Source: Burkholderia sp. WP9
Lineage (GTDB): Bacteria > Pseudomonadota > Gammaproteobacteria > Burkholderiales > Burkholderiaceae
Assembly (NCBI RefSeq): GCF_900104795.1
Contig: NZ_FNTG01000002.1
Location: 3,348,001-3,412,000, forward strand
DNA length: 64,000 nucleotides
Direction of reading: 5' to 3'
Numbering within the stretch: the stretch's first letter is position 1; every line of letters begins with the position of its first letter. Positions 8,489-17,344 of this stretch are shown here, one piece after another. The notes under the pieces were generated by a model, which was not told the DNA's origin, ran no database searches, and saw nothing but the letters and a program-made list of their open reading frames with translations. The translations under genes and the position numbers were made by a program.

Positions 8489-9433
8489 ATGTCGTCAGAT
8501 CATTCGTTCGACGCGTCGCGTCGCGGCGCGCTGAAGTGTCTTGCATTCGGTGGCCTGGGCACCGTATTCGTTTTGTCCGGCGGGATACTGACGCCGGTGG
8601 AACTGGCGCTCGCCGCGGACCAGAAATCGTCCGCGGCTAGCTCCGGCGTGCCGCTTTTCCTGCAGATCAGCGACTCGCACATCGGCTTTAACAAGGAAGC
8701 CAACCCGGACGTGGCGGGCACGCTGAAGCAGACCATCGAGTACGTCAACGCGATGCCGGTCAAGCCCGCGCTGACTATTCATACCGGCGATATCACGCAC
8801 CTTTCCAAACCTGCGGAGTTCGATCTCGCGGCCCAGTTGATGTCCGGTCTGAAGATCACCGAGCTGCATACCGTGCCAGGCGAGCACGACGTGACGGACG
8901 GCCCGGGAACGGAATACTTCAGCCGGTTCGGCAAGCCCTCGGACAACAAGGGCTATTACAGCTTCGACCACCAGGGCGTGCACTTCGTCGGCCTCGTCAA
9001 CGTCATGCACTTCAAGCCGAACGGCCTGGGCGGTCTGGGCGACGAACAGCTCGAGTGGCTCGAAAACGATCTGAAGGGGCGTTCGTCCAGCACACCGATC
9101 GTCGTGTTCGCGCATATGCCGATGTGGACGATCTACGAGCCGTGGGGCTGGGGCACCGGCGATGCCGGCCAGGCGATGACCTATCTGAAGCGCTTCGGCT
9201 CGGTGACGGTGCTGAACGGCCACATTCATCAGATCGTGTCGAAAGTGGAGGGCAACATCACCTTCCATACGGCGCGCTCGACGGCCTATCCGCAGCCGAC
9301 GGCCGGCAACGGAACCGGCCCCGGACCTTTGACGGTGGCTAGCGACCAGCTCCCGAAAATGCTTGGGGTCACCAGCATCAAAGTCACGCGGCATCCGCTC
9401 AAGGCGACGCTGAACGACACGACACTGGTTTGA
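8489..9433 (+). CDS. Tat-exported metallophosphoesterase
   Basis: A 314-residue calcineurin-like phosphoesterase. The signal contains SRRGALK and a hydrophobic stretch ending at about residue 43 (LALAADQ), a Tat substrate. Dimetal-site motifs are in order: DSH at 62-64, GD at 100-101, GEHD at 131-134 in place of the usual GNHD, His209 in FAHMP and GHIH at 244-247. Asn to Glu in the third motif replaces a metal-bridging or transition-state residue and makes the activity uncertain. The ATG at 8489 follows GTGAGG. The cupredoxin gene follows 30 bp later, so the two exported proteins are probably co-expressed. Confidence 0.9.
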   Translation: MSSDHSFDASRRGALKCLAFGGLGTVFVLSGGILTPVELALAADQKSSAASSGVPLFLQISDSHIGFNKEANPDVAGTLKQTIEYVNAMPVKPALTIHTGDITHLSKPAEFDLAAQLMSGLKITELHTVPGEHDVTDGPGTEYFSRFGKPSDNKGYYSFDHQGVHFVGLVNVMHFKPNGLGGLGDEQLEWLENDLKGRSSSTPIVVFAHMPMWTIYEPWGWGTGDAGQAMTYLKRFGSVTVLNGHIHQIVSKVEGNITFHTARSTAYPQPTAGNGTGPGPLTVASDQLPKMLGVTSIKVTRHPLKATLNDTTLV

Positions 9434-9463
9434 TCGATACTTTCTTCTTGCAGGAGATCAGTT

Positions 9464-9808
9464 ATGCAAACTAAAAACATTCGCCGCGTTTTTCTCGTAA
9501 TGGCTGCCAGTTCGGCATTGTTTGCGGCATTGTCGGGGTTCTCGGTGGCGCGGGCGGAAACGCCGAACGCGGTCGTCATCAAGAACTTCATGTTCTCGCC
9601 GATGGAACTGACGGTCAAAGCCGGCTCGACTGTGACCTGGAAAAACCTCGACGGCGAACCGCATACCGTCGTGAACGACGCGGGCATGTTTCGCTCCGCC
9701 GCGCTCGATCAGAACGACACTTACCAGTTCAAGTTCGACAAGCCAGGCGTGTACAAGGTGTTTTGCGGCATCCACCCGAATATGAAGGAAACGATTACCG
9801 TGCAGTAA
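9464..9808 (+). CDS. Periplasmic cupredoxin (plastocyanin/amicyanin-like)
   Basis: A 114-residue protein: Sec signal peptide (cleavage about ARA-E, residues 31/32) followed by a small blue-copper domain. The type 1 copper ligands are all present: His67 in GEPHTVV, Cys101, His104 and Met107 in FCGIHPNM. Compact loop spacing (C-x2-H-x2-M) resembles amicyanin and pseudoazurin-like electron carriers. It follows the Tat phosphoesterase by 30 bp with a GGAG ribosome site. The electron partner is not in the window. It may be a one-electron shuttle or a periplasmic copper-binding protein. Confidence 0.93.
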   Translation: MQTKNIRRVFLVMAASSALFAALSGFSVARAETPNAVVIKNFMFSPMELTVKAGSTVTWKNLDGEPHTVVNDAGMFRSAALDQNDTYQFKFDKPGVYKVFCGIHPNMKETITVQ

Positions 9809-10481
9809 GCGCCGAAATAGGAGAGATCCCGGCGCGGCCTTCGCCGTGGGAACGGCAAGATGCGACGACCCGGGTTTCCACACGCAGTCTCCACACTCAA
9901 AATAACAGTAGCCGCCTCGCGCCGAAACCGAGCTTCCAGACGCCAGCGCGAGCGTCGCCGGCAGGCGCGCGACACGAGGTGATTGACCGGTGCTCGTGGA
10001 GGCGGGATGCGGCGTTCTCCGCGCCGATCAAGGCAAGCCACGCGCGCCGCGATTCGATCTGATCCCGCGCGAGTGCAGGCGGTGCTTGTCATTGTTTGCA
10101 GCCAATGGCCGGATATCGGGAATGGCACTTGCGTTTAAGACATGAGACGTCAAGCGCGAGCAAGCCATTGCGCCTGAGCGTGGCTGTCGCATCACCCCAC
10201 AGCCGTCCGCTCGATGCCCGCCGCGTGCGGCTTGCACGGCCTGCAGACGCACCTTGCGAAGGCTGCCGACACCGCGCTCGACTACCAGCGTCGTAGAAGT
10301 TTTACCTGTTTCTCCGACGCAACCCTGCCTCGCCAAGACGCCGTTTAAAGCGCAGCATTGCCGTGTTGTTCTCGTGCGTTGAGGGGGGCTCAATTCGTCG
10401 AGCGGCTTTGCCTCGATCTGCAGGATCGTGTGAATAAAGCCTGCCGACAGATCAGACATAAGGATTTCGGAGAGTACTGCG
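9809..10481. other. 673-bp region without a convincing gene
   Basis: Open frames occur on both strands (for example 9763-10062 plus, 10028-10663 minus) but none has a ribosome site, recognisable domain or compatible neighbour; the minus frame overlaps the next gene almost completely. No clear terminator follows the cupredoxin gene. Only the last 20 bp (GGAGAG before 10482) are assigned, as a ribosome site. Confidence 0.5.
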
Positions 10482-11174
10482 ATGTTCAATGATCCCAACT
10501 TGCCCCACTCTCTGGCCGCCGGCCTGGATGTCGGCGGCCGAATGAACGGTTTGCCACTTTCCGCTGCGCCGCCGCGGTTCGGACGCTTCGCCATGTGCGT
10601 GGCTGTGGCCAGCGCGCTCGCGATCGGCGTGATGGGTACGGTGGCGTACGGTGTCTGGTTCAATCACGATCAGAAGGCCTACACCGAAGCAATGGCCGGC
10701 GCACGGCAAGCGCTCGGTAGCGGCGCATCCGGGAGTGCGGCAGTGGTTGCACGAACCAACGGCGCGACATCGTTGCCGTCAGCGGCGGCGGAACGCAGCC
10801 CGACGGTGACGGCAGCGCCAACCGCCGACGATCCGGAAGCGGGCGGGCAGTTAGCCACCTTCTCTGGTGAGGTCAAGCGGCATTCGCCACCGACGGTCCA
10901 GACAAACTTCGTGACAGATGCGGCGCCCGACGCGCCTGCTTCCTCTGCCAGCGCGGCCCGACGTTCGGCAAGCGTCGGCACGCCTGCCGTGCAGCAAGCG
11001 GCCCCGTCGCGAGCGGGTAAAGATAGTCGTGCAACGCCGCAGGAGCGCCGTACGACCTTGGCGAACGCGAAGCATAAAGACAACGCGTTCACCCGCATCG
11101 GGCTCTTTTTTCGTCGAGTGAACTATCGGCAGCATGGCAACGCAAATCGGCAAGACATCTATTCCCATCCCTGA
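10482..11174 (+). CDS. Hypothetical single-pass membrane protein
   Basis: A 230-residue protein not recognised as any family. The N-terminal 30 residues are polar, then one strong transmembrane helix (about 37-59, AMCVAVASALAIGVMGTVAY), then a long low-complexity Ala/Ser/Pro/Thr-rich tail, likely periplasmic or disordered, with a basic C terminus. The ribosome site is GGAGAG. The end overlaps the diguanylate cyclase frame by about 40 nt, suggesting translational coupling and a possible role linked to c-di-GMP signalling; that link is inference. Confidence 0.6.
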   Translation: MFNDPNLPHSLAAGLDVGGRMNGLPLSAAPPRFGRFAMCVAVASALAIGVMGTVAYGVWFNHDQKAYTEAMAGARQALGSGASGSAAVVARTNGATSLPSAAAERSPTVTAAPTADDPEAGGQLATFSGEVKRHSPPTVQTNFVTDAAPDAPASSASAARRSASVGTPAVQQAAPSRAGKDSRATPQERRTTLANAKHKDNAFTRIGLFFRRVNYRQHGNANRQDIYSHP

Positions 11175-12279
11175 GCGACGCCGTGGCGCTCGCATGGGTC
11201 CGGCAGGCGCCTTCATGACCCGGTTCAGGCGGGCGCCCGCCATATTGGCCGGCGCCTCGCTGGTCTGTCTGCTGGCTGGTCTTCTGTATCTCGCCTCGCA
11301 GATCAGAACGATCTTCTCCGATCAGTTGAAGCAGGAATACGCCGGGCTCGTGCTCGAAGCGGCAGGGCGCGCGGACAGTGCGCGCGCCATGGTCGAGGTA
11401 TGGCGGCAACGCCCCGGTGATCGCGAGGCGCAAGCGCAGGGTTACCGGCAGGCACGTGCCGAACTCGCCGATCGCCTCGGGGCGCTCGCGGCATTGGTGA
11501 ACGCCAGCCCGTCTGCTGCGCCGCACATGCCCGGCTCAGCGTTGATGGCTGACGCCAGTCTGAGCGAGACCGAAGCGCTGCTTGCCACGGTCTCCGCGTA
11601 TTGGCGGACACAGCGCGATACCAACGGCGCGGACATACGCCTGCGGGTTGCCCACGTCGCGAACGTGCTGATCGCGCTGGCTGCGCTGCTGTTCTGTTTG
11701 TTGCTCACCGCGCTCGGCATGTACGCCAAACGCAATCGTCAACTGGTGGGCGAGTCGTACGAATTCGAGTACGCCGCGTTGCACGATCCGCTCACCACGC
11801 TGCCGAACCGGCGCCAGCTGTTCGCCGTGCTCGACGATGCAGCGGCGAACCATCAGGCAGGACCGGCGCCTCGCAAAATCGCCGTGCTGTATGTGGATCT
11901 GGATGGTTTCAAGCAGGTCAACGACTCGCATGGCCACCGTGCGGGCGACGAATTCCTGATCGCGGTATCGCGGCGTTTTCGCGAGTCGGTGCGCAAACGC
12001 GATGTTGTCGCGCGCATTGGCGGCGACGAATTCGCGGTACTGATACACGAATTCTCCACCGCCGACGAACTGGCCGAGGTTGCCCGGCGGCTGATTGCGT
12101 GCGTGGTGGCGACCGATGAGCAGATGGGACTCGGGCTGGTGCGCGCGAGTATCGGCATTGCCAGCTTTCCCGACCTCGTCGGCGATTACCAGCGTCTCGT
12201 CGCCGCGGCGGACGAGGCGATGTACCGCGTCAAGCGCAGCGGCAAAAACGGTTACGCTTTCACGGCGAAAGCTGACTGA
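11134..12279 (+). CDS. Membrane diguanylate cyclase (GGDEF)
   Basis: Up to 381 residues. Two membrane helices (about 33-56 and 172-198) flank a roughly 115-residue periplasmic helical domain of unknown ligand. The C-terminal GGDEF domain keeps substrate and metal residues (VDLDGFKQVND) and an intact GGDEF signature at 296-300, so it should make c-di-GMP from two GTP. The inhibitory site RxxD is present at 287-290, five residues before the signature, so product feedback is expected. No EAL domain. The start is uncertain: ATG 11134 overlaps the upstream gene by 41 nt, while ATG 11194 and 11215 are also in frame before the first helix; none has a strong ribosome site. Confidence 0.9.
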   Translation: MATQIGKTSIPIPERRRGARMGPAGAFMTRFRRAPAILAGASLVCLLAGLLYLASQIRTIFSDQLKQEYAGLVLEAAGRADSARAMVEVWRQRPGDREAQAQGYRQARAELADRLGALAALVNASPSAAPHMPGSALMADASLSETEALLATVSAYWRTQRDTNGADIRLRVAHVANVLIALAALLFCLLLTALGMYAKRNRQLVGESYEFEYAALHDPLTTLPNRRQLFAVLDDAAANHQAGPAPRKIAVLYVDLDGFKQVNDSHGHRAGDEFLIAVSRRFRESVRKRDVVARIGGDEFAVLIHEFSTADELAEVARRLIACVVATDEQMGLGLVRASIGIASFPDLVGDYQRLVAAADEAMYRVKRSGKNGYAFTAKAD

Positions 12280-12510
12280 GCGCACACTCGGCGCGTGTGT
12301 GCATGTTTGCGTGTGCGCATCCTCGGTGCGGAGCAGGGTTGTGCCTCTTCAGCTTCACTTTCCGCCCCGGCATTCGAATACCCCTACGCGATGACCTCGC
12401 GCACGCTGAGCTTTGTTTCGTGTTACAAAAACGAGGCTCGACGACGTGTGCATGATTCATGCGCCGGCGCGATCGTGGTCGATGCGAATTCGGTCCCAGC
12501 GGAAAGATCC

Positions 12511-13401
12511 ATGTCCAGATATTCAATGATGCGCGCCGTAGGGCGCTTGAAGCAGCCGGAGTGGCTCGTCGCCATTCTGGTCGCTGCCTTGGCTGCCTGC
12601 GCGCCGGTGCCTCCCGCGCCTGTTCAACCCGTCGCTCAATCCGTCGCTCAATCCGTCGCGCAACCGGCTGTCATTCAACCGGCCGCACAGCCCGGCAATC
12701 AGGCCGGCAATCAGCCCGGCGCTCAGGCTACAGCCCGCACGGCCGCAGGGTCGCTGCCGGTCCCGCCAAACCTGGTTGCGCTGGCGCAGCCGGCCGGTCA
12801 GAAACGATTGACGGGTGCAGCGTCCAACCAGTCATACTGGCCGCTCTCGCAGTATTTCGAAACCCAGCGTAACGAAGCCTATTGCTCCGTGGCCACGTCG
12901 GTCATGGCGCTGAATGCACTGGGCATTCGCCGGCCCGAGTCGACGCAATACCCGGATTTTCCGTTCTTCTCGCAGGACGATTTTTTCCGCGCAATCGATC
13001 CGCAGGTCGCCAACGCCGCGCAGGTGTCGAGGGAGGGCATGACGCTCGACCAGCTCAGCACGGCCCTCACTGCATTTCCGGTCGCGGTCAGGAAATATCA
13101 CGCCGCAGACCTGTCGCTCGGTCAGTTCCGCGATATCGTGCGCGCGACCACGGCGCACAACGACCGCTTCGTGCTGTTGAATTTCCGGCGCATGGAAATC
13201 GGCGAAGCGGGTGGCGGACACTGGTCGCCGCTCGGCGCTTACGACTCGGCGAGCGACAGCGCGTTGCTGCTCGATGTGGCGCGCTACAAATATCCGGCCG
13301 TCTGGGTGCCGGTCGCGCAGTTGTACGCAGCGGCGCTGGCGGTGGATAGCGTGAGCGGACTGTCGCGCGGCATCGTGATTATCGGCAAGCGGCAGAATTA
13401 G
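12511..13401 (+). CDS. Phytochelatin-synthase-like lipoprotein
   Basis: A 296-residue protein of the phytochelatin synthase (papain-like) family. The N-terminal signal ends in ALAAC with the lipidation Cys at 30, so it is an envelope lipoprotein. A low-complexity linker follows (PVAQSVAQSVAQ and GNQAGNQPGAQ). The catalytic triad is intact: Cys125 in YCSVATS, His237 in GGHWSP and Asp255 in LLDVARYKYP, with spacing close to the plant enzyme. Bacterial members usually lack the C-terminal metal-sensing domain, as here, and mainly hydrolyse glutathione to gamma-Glu-Cys. Start at ATG 12511 with GGAAAG; upstream frame is not signal-like. Role in periplasmic thiol peptide turnover or metal defence is inferred. 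Confidence 0.92.
   Translation: MSRYSMMRAVGRLKQPEWLVAILVAALAACAPVPPAPVQPVAQSVAQSVAQPAVIQPAAQPGNQAGNQPGAQATARTAAGSLPVPPNLVALAQPAGQKRLTGAASNQSYWPLSQYFETQRNEAYCSVATSVMALNALGIRRPESTQYPDFPFFSQDDFFRAIDPQVANAAQVSREGMTLDQLSTALTAFPVAVRKYHAADLSLGQFRDIVRATTAHNDRFVLLNFRRMEIGEAGGGHWSPLGAYDSASDSALLLDVARYKYPAVWVPVAQLYAAALAVDSVSGLSRGIVIIGKRQN
12629..12664 (+). repeat. Three 12-bp tandem repeats coding a Val-Ala-Gln-Ser linker
   Basis: CCGTCGCTCAAT occurs twice exactly (12629-12640, 12641-12652) and a third time with two changes (12653-12664), inside the linker of the phytochelatin-synthase-like gene. Copy changes would lengthen the linker without a frameshift. Confidence 0.85.
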
Positions 13402-13448
13402 AAGCGGGTTGCCGATGCATCGAGAAGACTTCGACGTGACGCGTTCAG

Positions 13449-13470
13449 TGCGAGCCATTCATGGCTCGCA
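13449..13470. terminator. 10-bp inverted repeat between convergent genes
   Basis: TGCGAGCCAT and ATGGCTCGCA are separated by 2 nt, 48 bp after the phytochelatin-synthase-like stop. It could act as a terminator for either convergent gene but lacks a T tract on the plus strand. Confidence 0.45.
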
Positions 13471-13519
13471 CCAGGCACCTGGCACCAGGCACCTGGCACC
13501 AGGCACCAGGCACCAGGCA
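13471..13519. repeat. Short tandem repeats of GGCACC(T/A)
   Basis: Alternating GGCACCT/GGCACCA heptamers run through the gap between two convergent genes, seven near-identical units ending in GGCATTA. CCTGG/CCAGG pairs make the stretch partly self-complementary. Confidence 0.8.
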
Positions 13520-13564
13520 TTAGACAGCAAGCAGCACGCAGCACGCATCACACACGCGCCAAAC

Positions 13565-14989
13565 CTATTTCACCCGCTTCACCACCGGTGTCTTCCACTT
13601 GCCGTCCAGCAGCACAGGTTTGGGCCAGTAGAAGCGCATGGTGATCATGAACGGTCCATCCGGCGCAGGCAGCCAGTTGGCCTCTTTGCCCTTGCCCGGC
13701 GACTTCGCCTGAATATAGATCGTCAGGCCGCCATCGCGATCCTTCCTGAGTTGCGGCAGCATGGGCGAATTGATCAGATAGCGATCGATCGGATTCTTCA
13801 CGAGCAACTGACTGGGCAGCGCGTACATGGTCACCGACCAGAACGCATTCACAGGCGGCAATTGTCCCTTCGGAAACCGCAGCACGTAGCGACGCTGACT
13901 GCCGTCGAGGGGCTGGCCGGCCGAATCCTTGTCGAGCACCGGATACAACGCCTCCTCGCGCGAGTTCGCGCCGATGCCGACCTGGGTACCGGTGGCGCGC
14001 GCCACGTAGTCGTTCTTCAGATACTCGCGCGAGCCGAATAGCGTGTCGGTCTTGCCGCCGAGTGAAGCGCGCCTGTCGTCGATCGCCTTCTGACCATCCT
14101 GCATGCCGGCCTGAAAGGCCGCTTTCTGCTCGGGCGAGAGCGCGTTGACATCGAACCGTTTGCCGGGCACGACGCCGATCTGTGCAAAGCGGCTGCGCAG
14201 CCCCGCTTCGTCCGGATTGACCGGCGCGAATTGCAGCACGAAGGCAAGTTCATTGAAGAACTCGAGCGATGTCCGCGCGGTGGCCGGTGCGATCGGCTTG
14301 ATCCACTGCACTGGCGGCGCGGTGGGTGCGGGTTTGCTGCCGGTGAACGCCGACAGCGTTTGCACCTTGTAGCCCGCTTGAATCTGCTTGACGTTGTCGA
14401 GGTCGTCCGGATTGAACAATTGCGTGCGCCCGACCACGTTCACGAGATCGGTCTCGGAACGGATGACCTGCGTGATGCCATTGGGCGTCTGCCCGTTCCA
14501 GCGTGGTCCCGCGATCAGGAACGTGCCGCCGTTGTTGCCCGTCGTGCGGCTGCCGATATACGCGAAGTTGAAGGTGTAGAGGTCCATCAACTGGAACACG
14601 AAGTAGCGCTTCGGGTCCATCGGCGGGACGGTGATCACCACCGGTTCCGCGCGCAGGTCGAGGCCGGCGAACGAGTAAGGTGTATCGGAGTTGGGTGTGA
14701 CGAAGGCGGTGTCGTCCGGCGTGAAGACGCGCGAGATGTTCAGGATGGAATTGAACGGGCCTTTGTATTGCGGGTTGGTGGAGTCCACCGAAAACGCATA
14801 CATGATGCCGTATGAATCGACCATTGGCGTGCCGTAGAGATAGGCGTCTTTGGCGATCGAGCGGATGTCGGCGCTGCTGGCGGTGACCGGGGCGACAGGG
14901 GCTCTGGCGAAGTCGTTGGTGGGCGCCGTCTGGCAGGCGGCGAGGGCGATGGCCAATAGCGCGGCAGCGATAGTTCGTGTTCTGTACAT
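13565..14989 (-). CDS. DUF1254/DUF1214 domain lipoprotein
   Basis: A 474-residue envelope protein. The start MYRTRTIAAALLAIALAACQ is a lipoprotein signal with Cys at about 19; ATG 14989 has AAGGG 8 nt upstream. The mature part has the two paired domains typical of this family: DUF1254 at about residues 60-180 (the FVTPNSDTPYS stretch) and DUF1214 near the C terminus (AFWSVTMYALPSQLLVKNP, then the GGLTIYIQ and NWLPAP strands). Biochemical role unknown; the family is beta-rich and exported. It is convergent with the phytochelatin-synthase-like gene and 195 bp downstream of the VOC gene, so probably transcribed alone. Confidence 0.9.
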   Translation of the reverse strand: MYRTRTIAAALLAIALAACQTAPTNDFARAPVAPVTASSADIRSIAKDAYLYGTPMVDSYGIMYAFSVDSTNPQYKGPFNSILNISRVFTPDDTAFVTPNSDTPYSFAGLDLRAEPVVITVPPMDPKRYFVFQLMDLYTFNFAYIGSRTTGNNGGTFLIAGPRWNGQTPNGITQVIRSETDLVNVVGRTQLFNPDDLDNVKQIQAGYKVQTLSAFTGSKPAPTAPPVQWIKPIAPATARTSLEFFNELAFVLQFAPVNPDEAGLRSRFAQIGVVPGKRFDVNALSPEQKAAFQAGMQDGQKAIDDRRASLGGKTDTLFGSREYLKNDYVARATGTQVGIGANSREEALYPVLDKDSAGQPLDGSQRRYVLRFPKGQLPPVNAFWSVTMYALPSQLLVKNPIDRYLINSPMLPQLRKDRDGGLTIYIQAKSPGKGKEANWLPAPDGPFMITMRFYWPKPVLLDGKWKTPVVKRVK

Positions 14990-15184
14990 TGCGACCCTTG
15001 CGAAGGCGCCGTGCAAGACGGCAGCGAGATCATTCGGACAGCGCGGGATAACAGAGGCAACAGCAAACCGGACTCGCAGTGCAGACGTTCTGCACGCCGC
15101 AGCTTGCCTAATGCCGGGGCAAGCTGTCAAGCGGCTTTCGGCAGGCGGGGTGGAAAAAGTGTGGGAGCGCGAAAGGCCCGCGCG

Positions 15185-15628
15185 TCATGACGTCATGCGT
15201 GGCGAATCGTCCGTATGCGCAGAAGAAGCCGGTGACGTGTCGACCCATGAACTGTTCTGCAAAACGATCCGATAGCCATCCGGATCTTCGAAAGTTTTGC
15301 CCTGACGGTCCCAATAGGGATTCTCAGATTCGCAGGCCATTGCGCCGAGCGCTTCGAGCCGTTCGACGGCCGCACACCATGCATCGCGCTCAGGCAGATA
15401 GAGCACGAGAAGGTGCTCGGTGGTCGGCGCCCGGTCCACGGTCACGCCGTGTTGATGCGTGAACTCGATGTGCCAGGGGCAGCCTCGCCGTCCCACGATG
15501 ACGCCATCGAAGCCCGCGTGATTCTCGAAGCGCGCGAGGACTTCGAAGTCCAGCCCGCGGGTGTAGAAATCGGTGACCTTATGCAGGTCGTTAGTGGGGC
15601 GGGCGACCCGGAGAACGGGCGAATGCAT
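15185..15628 (-). CDS. VOC-superfamily protein (glyoxalase/dioxygenase fold)
   Basis: A 147-residue vicinal-oxygen-chelate protein. Paired beta-alpha-beta-beta-beta modules: VLRVARPTNDLHKVTDFYTRG at the N terminus and DGYRIVLQNSSW at the end of the fold, the latter carrying the usual C-terminal strand. His/Glu metal-ligand candidates are present but reaction type cannot be assigned. ATG 15628 follows GGAG by 6 nt; a GTG four codons earlier overlaps that ribosome site. A 12-bp palindrome CATGACGTCATG overlaps the stop codon at 15186-15197. The final 15 residues are disordered. Confidence 0.88.
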   Translation of the reverse strand: MHSPVLRVARPTNDLHKVTDFYTRGLDFEVLARFENHAGFDGVIVGRRGCPWHIEFTHQHGVTVDRAPTTEHLLVLYLPERDAWCAAVERLEALGAMACESENPYWDRQGKTFEDPDGYRIVLQNSSWVDTSPASSAHTDDSPRMTS

Positions 15629-15754
15629 CGGCGACTCCACGAAACATGGGCAGGCCGCATAGCATAACGTGTCAGTTGCGGCGCGTAGCCGATAACCTTA
15701 GCCGGGTGCCTCAAACCGATTACGAAACTTGATTACGAATCCCCCATCACGCCA

Positions 15755-17344
15755 CTACGCGCTGCGCGCCATCTCGCCGAGGCCCGCATTGAAGTCTTCC
15801 CTGCGGCCACTCGCAGCGGCAGCCGCCCGCGGCCGAACCGCAGTCTTGCGAATCCGCGTATCGCGCAGCGCCGGACGTGCATCCACCAGATCCGCGTACA
15901 GCGCGAGATAGTTCGAAGTCGACGTGTCCCAACCGAAGTCGCGGCTCATCGCGTTACGCTGCAACACGTGCCACGACGACGGCTCCACGAACGCGGACAG
16001 CGCGCGGCCCAGTGCATGCATGACGTCGTCCGGGCCTTCGCCGTCGAACAGGAAGCCGGTTGCCTTGCTGTCGCCGCGAGGATCGTACGGCAGATAATCG
16101 ACGATCGTATCGGCCAGGCCGCCGACACGCGACGCCACCGGAATCGTGCCATAGCGCATCGCGTAGAGCTGCGTGAGTCCGCAGGGTTCGAAGCGGCTGC
16201 CATGCAGCAGAATGTCCGCGCCCGCATGCAGCATGTGCGCGCGCCGCTCGTCATAGCCGATCTGCACGCCGACGCGCCCCGGCCATGCCGCCGCGATGTC
16301 CTGCAGTGCCTGTTCAATACCATGCTCGCCCTGACCGAGAATCGCGAACTGCAAGCGCGGATGCCGTTCGAGCAGCGCCGGCAGCGTATGCACGACGACA
16401 TCGGCGAGCTTCTGTTCGGTAAGCCGGCTGCCGATCGCGACCAGCGGCGCGAACGGATCGCGCGTGAGACCGAAGGCCTGCTGCAGTTCACGCTTGCAGG
16501 CCTGCTTGCCGGCGGTGTCGTCGACGGAATAGGGGCGGGCGATGAGCTTGTCGGTGGCGGGATTCCAGACCGTCGTGTCGATGCCGTTGACGATGCCCGA
16601 CAGCTTGCCCGCCTGCGCCTGCAATACGCCTTCCATGCCGTGGCCGAAACGCGGCGTCAGGATTTCGCGTGCATAGCGGCGGCTCACGGTGGTGACGCGA
16701 TCGGCATGCACAATGCCGGCTTTCATCATACTGAGCGAGCCGTAGAACTCGATGCTGCGTTCGTCCGACAGCGCGGGCGCCAGCAATTCGGGCGGCACGC
16801 CGATCCAGCCGCCCATGGCGAGCGGATGGTTGCCCTGGAACGCGAGGTTGTGAATCGTGAACACGCTTTTCGCGGCAACGCCCGCGAGCCGCAGGTAAAG
16901 CGGCGTGAGTCCTGCATGCCAATCGTGCGCGTGCACGATGTCGGGGCGCTTCACGTTGCGCACGCCGCGCGCCACCCGCGCGGCCGCTGCCGCGAGCGAG
17001 GCGAAGCGGGTCAGGTTGTCCAGGTAGTCGCGTCCTTGCGGATCACGGTACAGTCCTTCGCGCGCGAACAGGTGATCCATCTGCAGAAGCAGCACCGGTA
17101 TGCCGGTGTCGGGCATCTGGCCGCGCAGGAGCCGTGCGTCGCCGCCGGGCAGGCCTGTCATGCGCGCGACCGGCGCGACCTCGACGGCGCGTTCGAGCGC
17201 GGCCGGATAGGCGGGCATCAGGATCGAGACATCGACGCCGGCATCGCGCAGAGCGGCGGCGTATGCACTGACCATGTCGCCGAGTCCGCCGGATTTGGCG
17301 AGCGGCAGGGCTTCGGAAGCGACGAGAAGAACGTTGAGCGGCAA
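15755..17344 (-). CDS. glgA: Glycogen synthase (ADP-glucose)
   Basis: About 529 residues, a GT5 glycogen synthase that transfers glucose from ADP-glucose to growing alpha-1,4-glucan in the cytoplasm. Evidence: N-terminal VASEALPLAKSGGLGD (the KxGGL ADP-glucose loop), VHAHDWHAGL, FTIHNLAFQG, LSGIVNGIDTTVWNP, and in the C-terminal Rossmann half GSRLTEQK and SRFEPCGLTQLYAMRYGTIPV. No ATG lies near the expected start; TTG at 17344 and TTG at 17356 are the best candidates because the conserved domain begins at once, and the frame further out to 17458 also starts only with TTG. No glgB or glgC adjoins it; glgX lies about 33 kb away. Confidence 0.95.
   Translation of the reverse strand: MPLNVLLVASEALPLAKSGGLGDMVSAYAAALRDAGVDVSILMPAYPAALERAVEVAPVARMTGLPGGDARLLRGQMPDTGIPVLLLQMDHLFAREGLYRDPQGRDYLDNLTRFASLAAAAARVARGVRNVKRPDIVHAHDWHAGLTPLYLRLAGVAAKSVFTIHNLAFQGNHPLAMGGWIGVPPELLAPALSDERSIEFYGSLSMMKAGIVHADRVTTVSRRYAREILTPRFGHGMEGVLQAQAGKLSGIVNGIDTTVWNPATDKLIARPYSVDDTAGKQACKRELQQAFGLTRDPFAPLVAIGSRLTEQKLADVVVHTLPALLERHPRLQFAILGQGEHGIEQALQDIAAAWPGRVGVQIGYDERRAHMLHAGADILLHGSRFEPCGLTQLYAMRYGTIPVASRVGGLADTIVDYLPYDPRGDSKATGFLFDGEGPDDVMHALGRALSAFVEPSSWHVLQRNAMSRDFGWDTSTSNYLALYADLVDARPALRDTRIRKTAVRPRAAAAASGRREDFNAGLGEMARSA

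Noticed and set aside
10028..10663. 211-residue minus-strand frame
   Set aside because: Overlaps the start of the plus-strand membrane protein and has no start signals.
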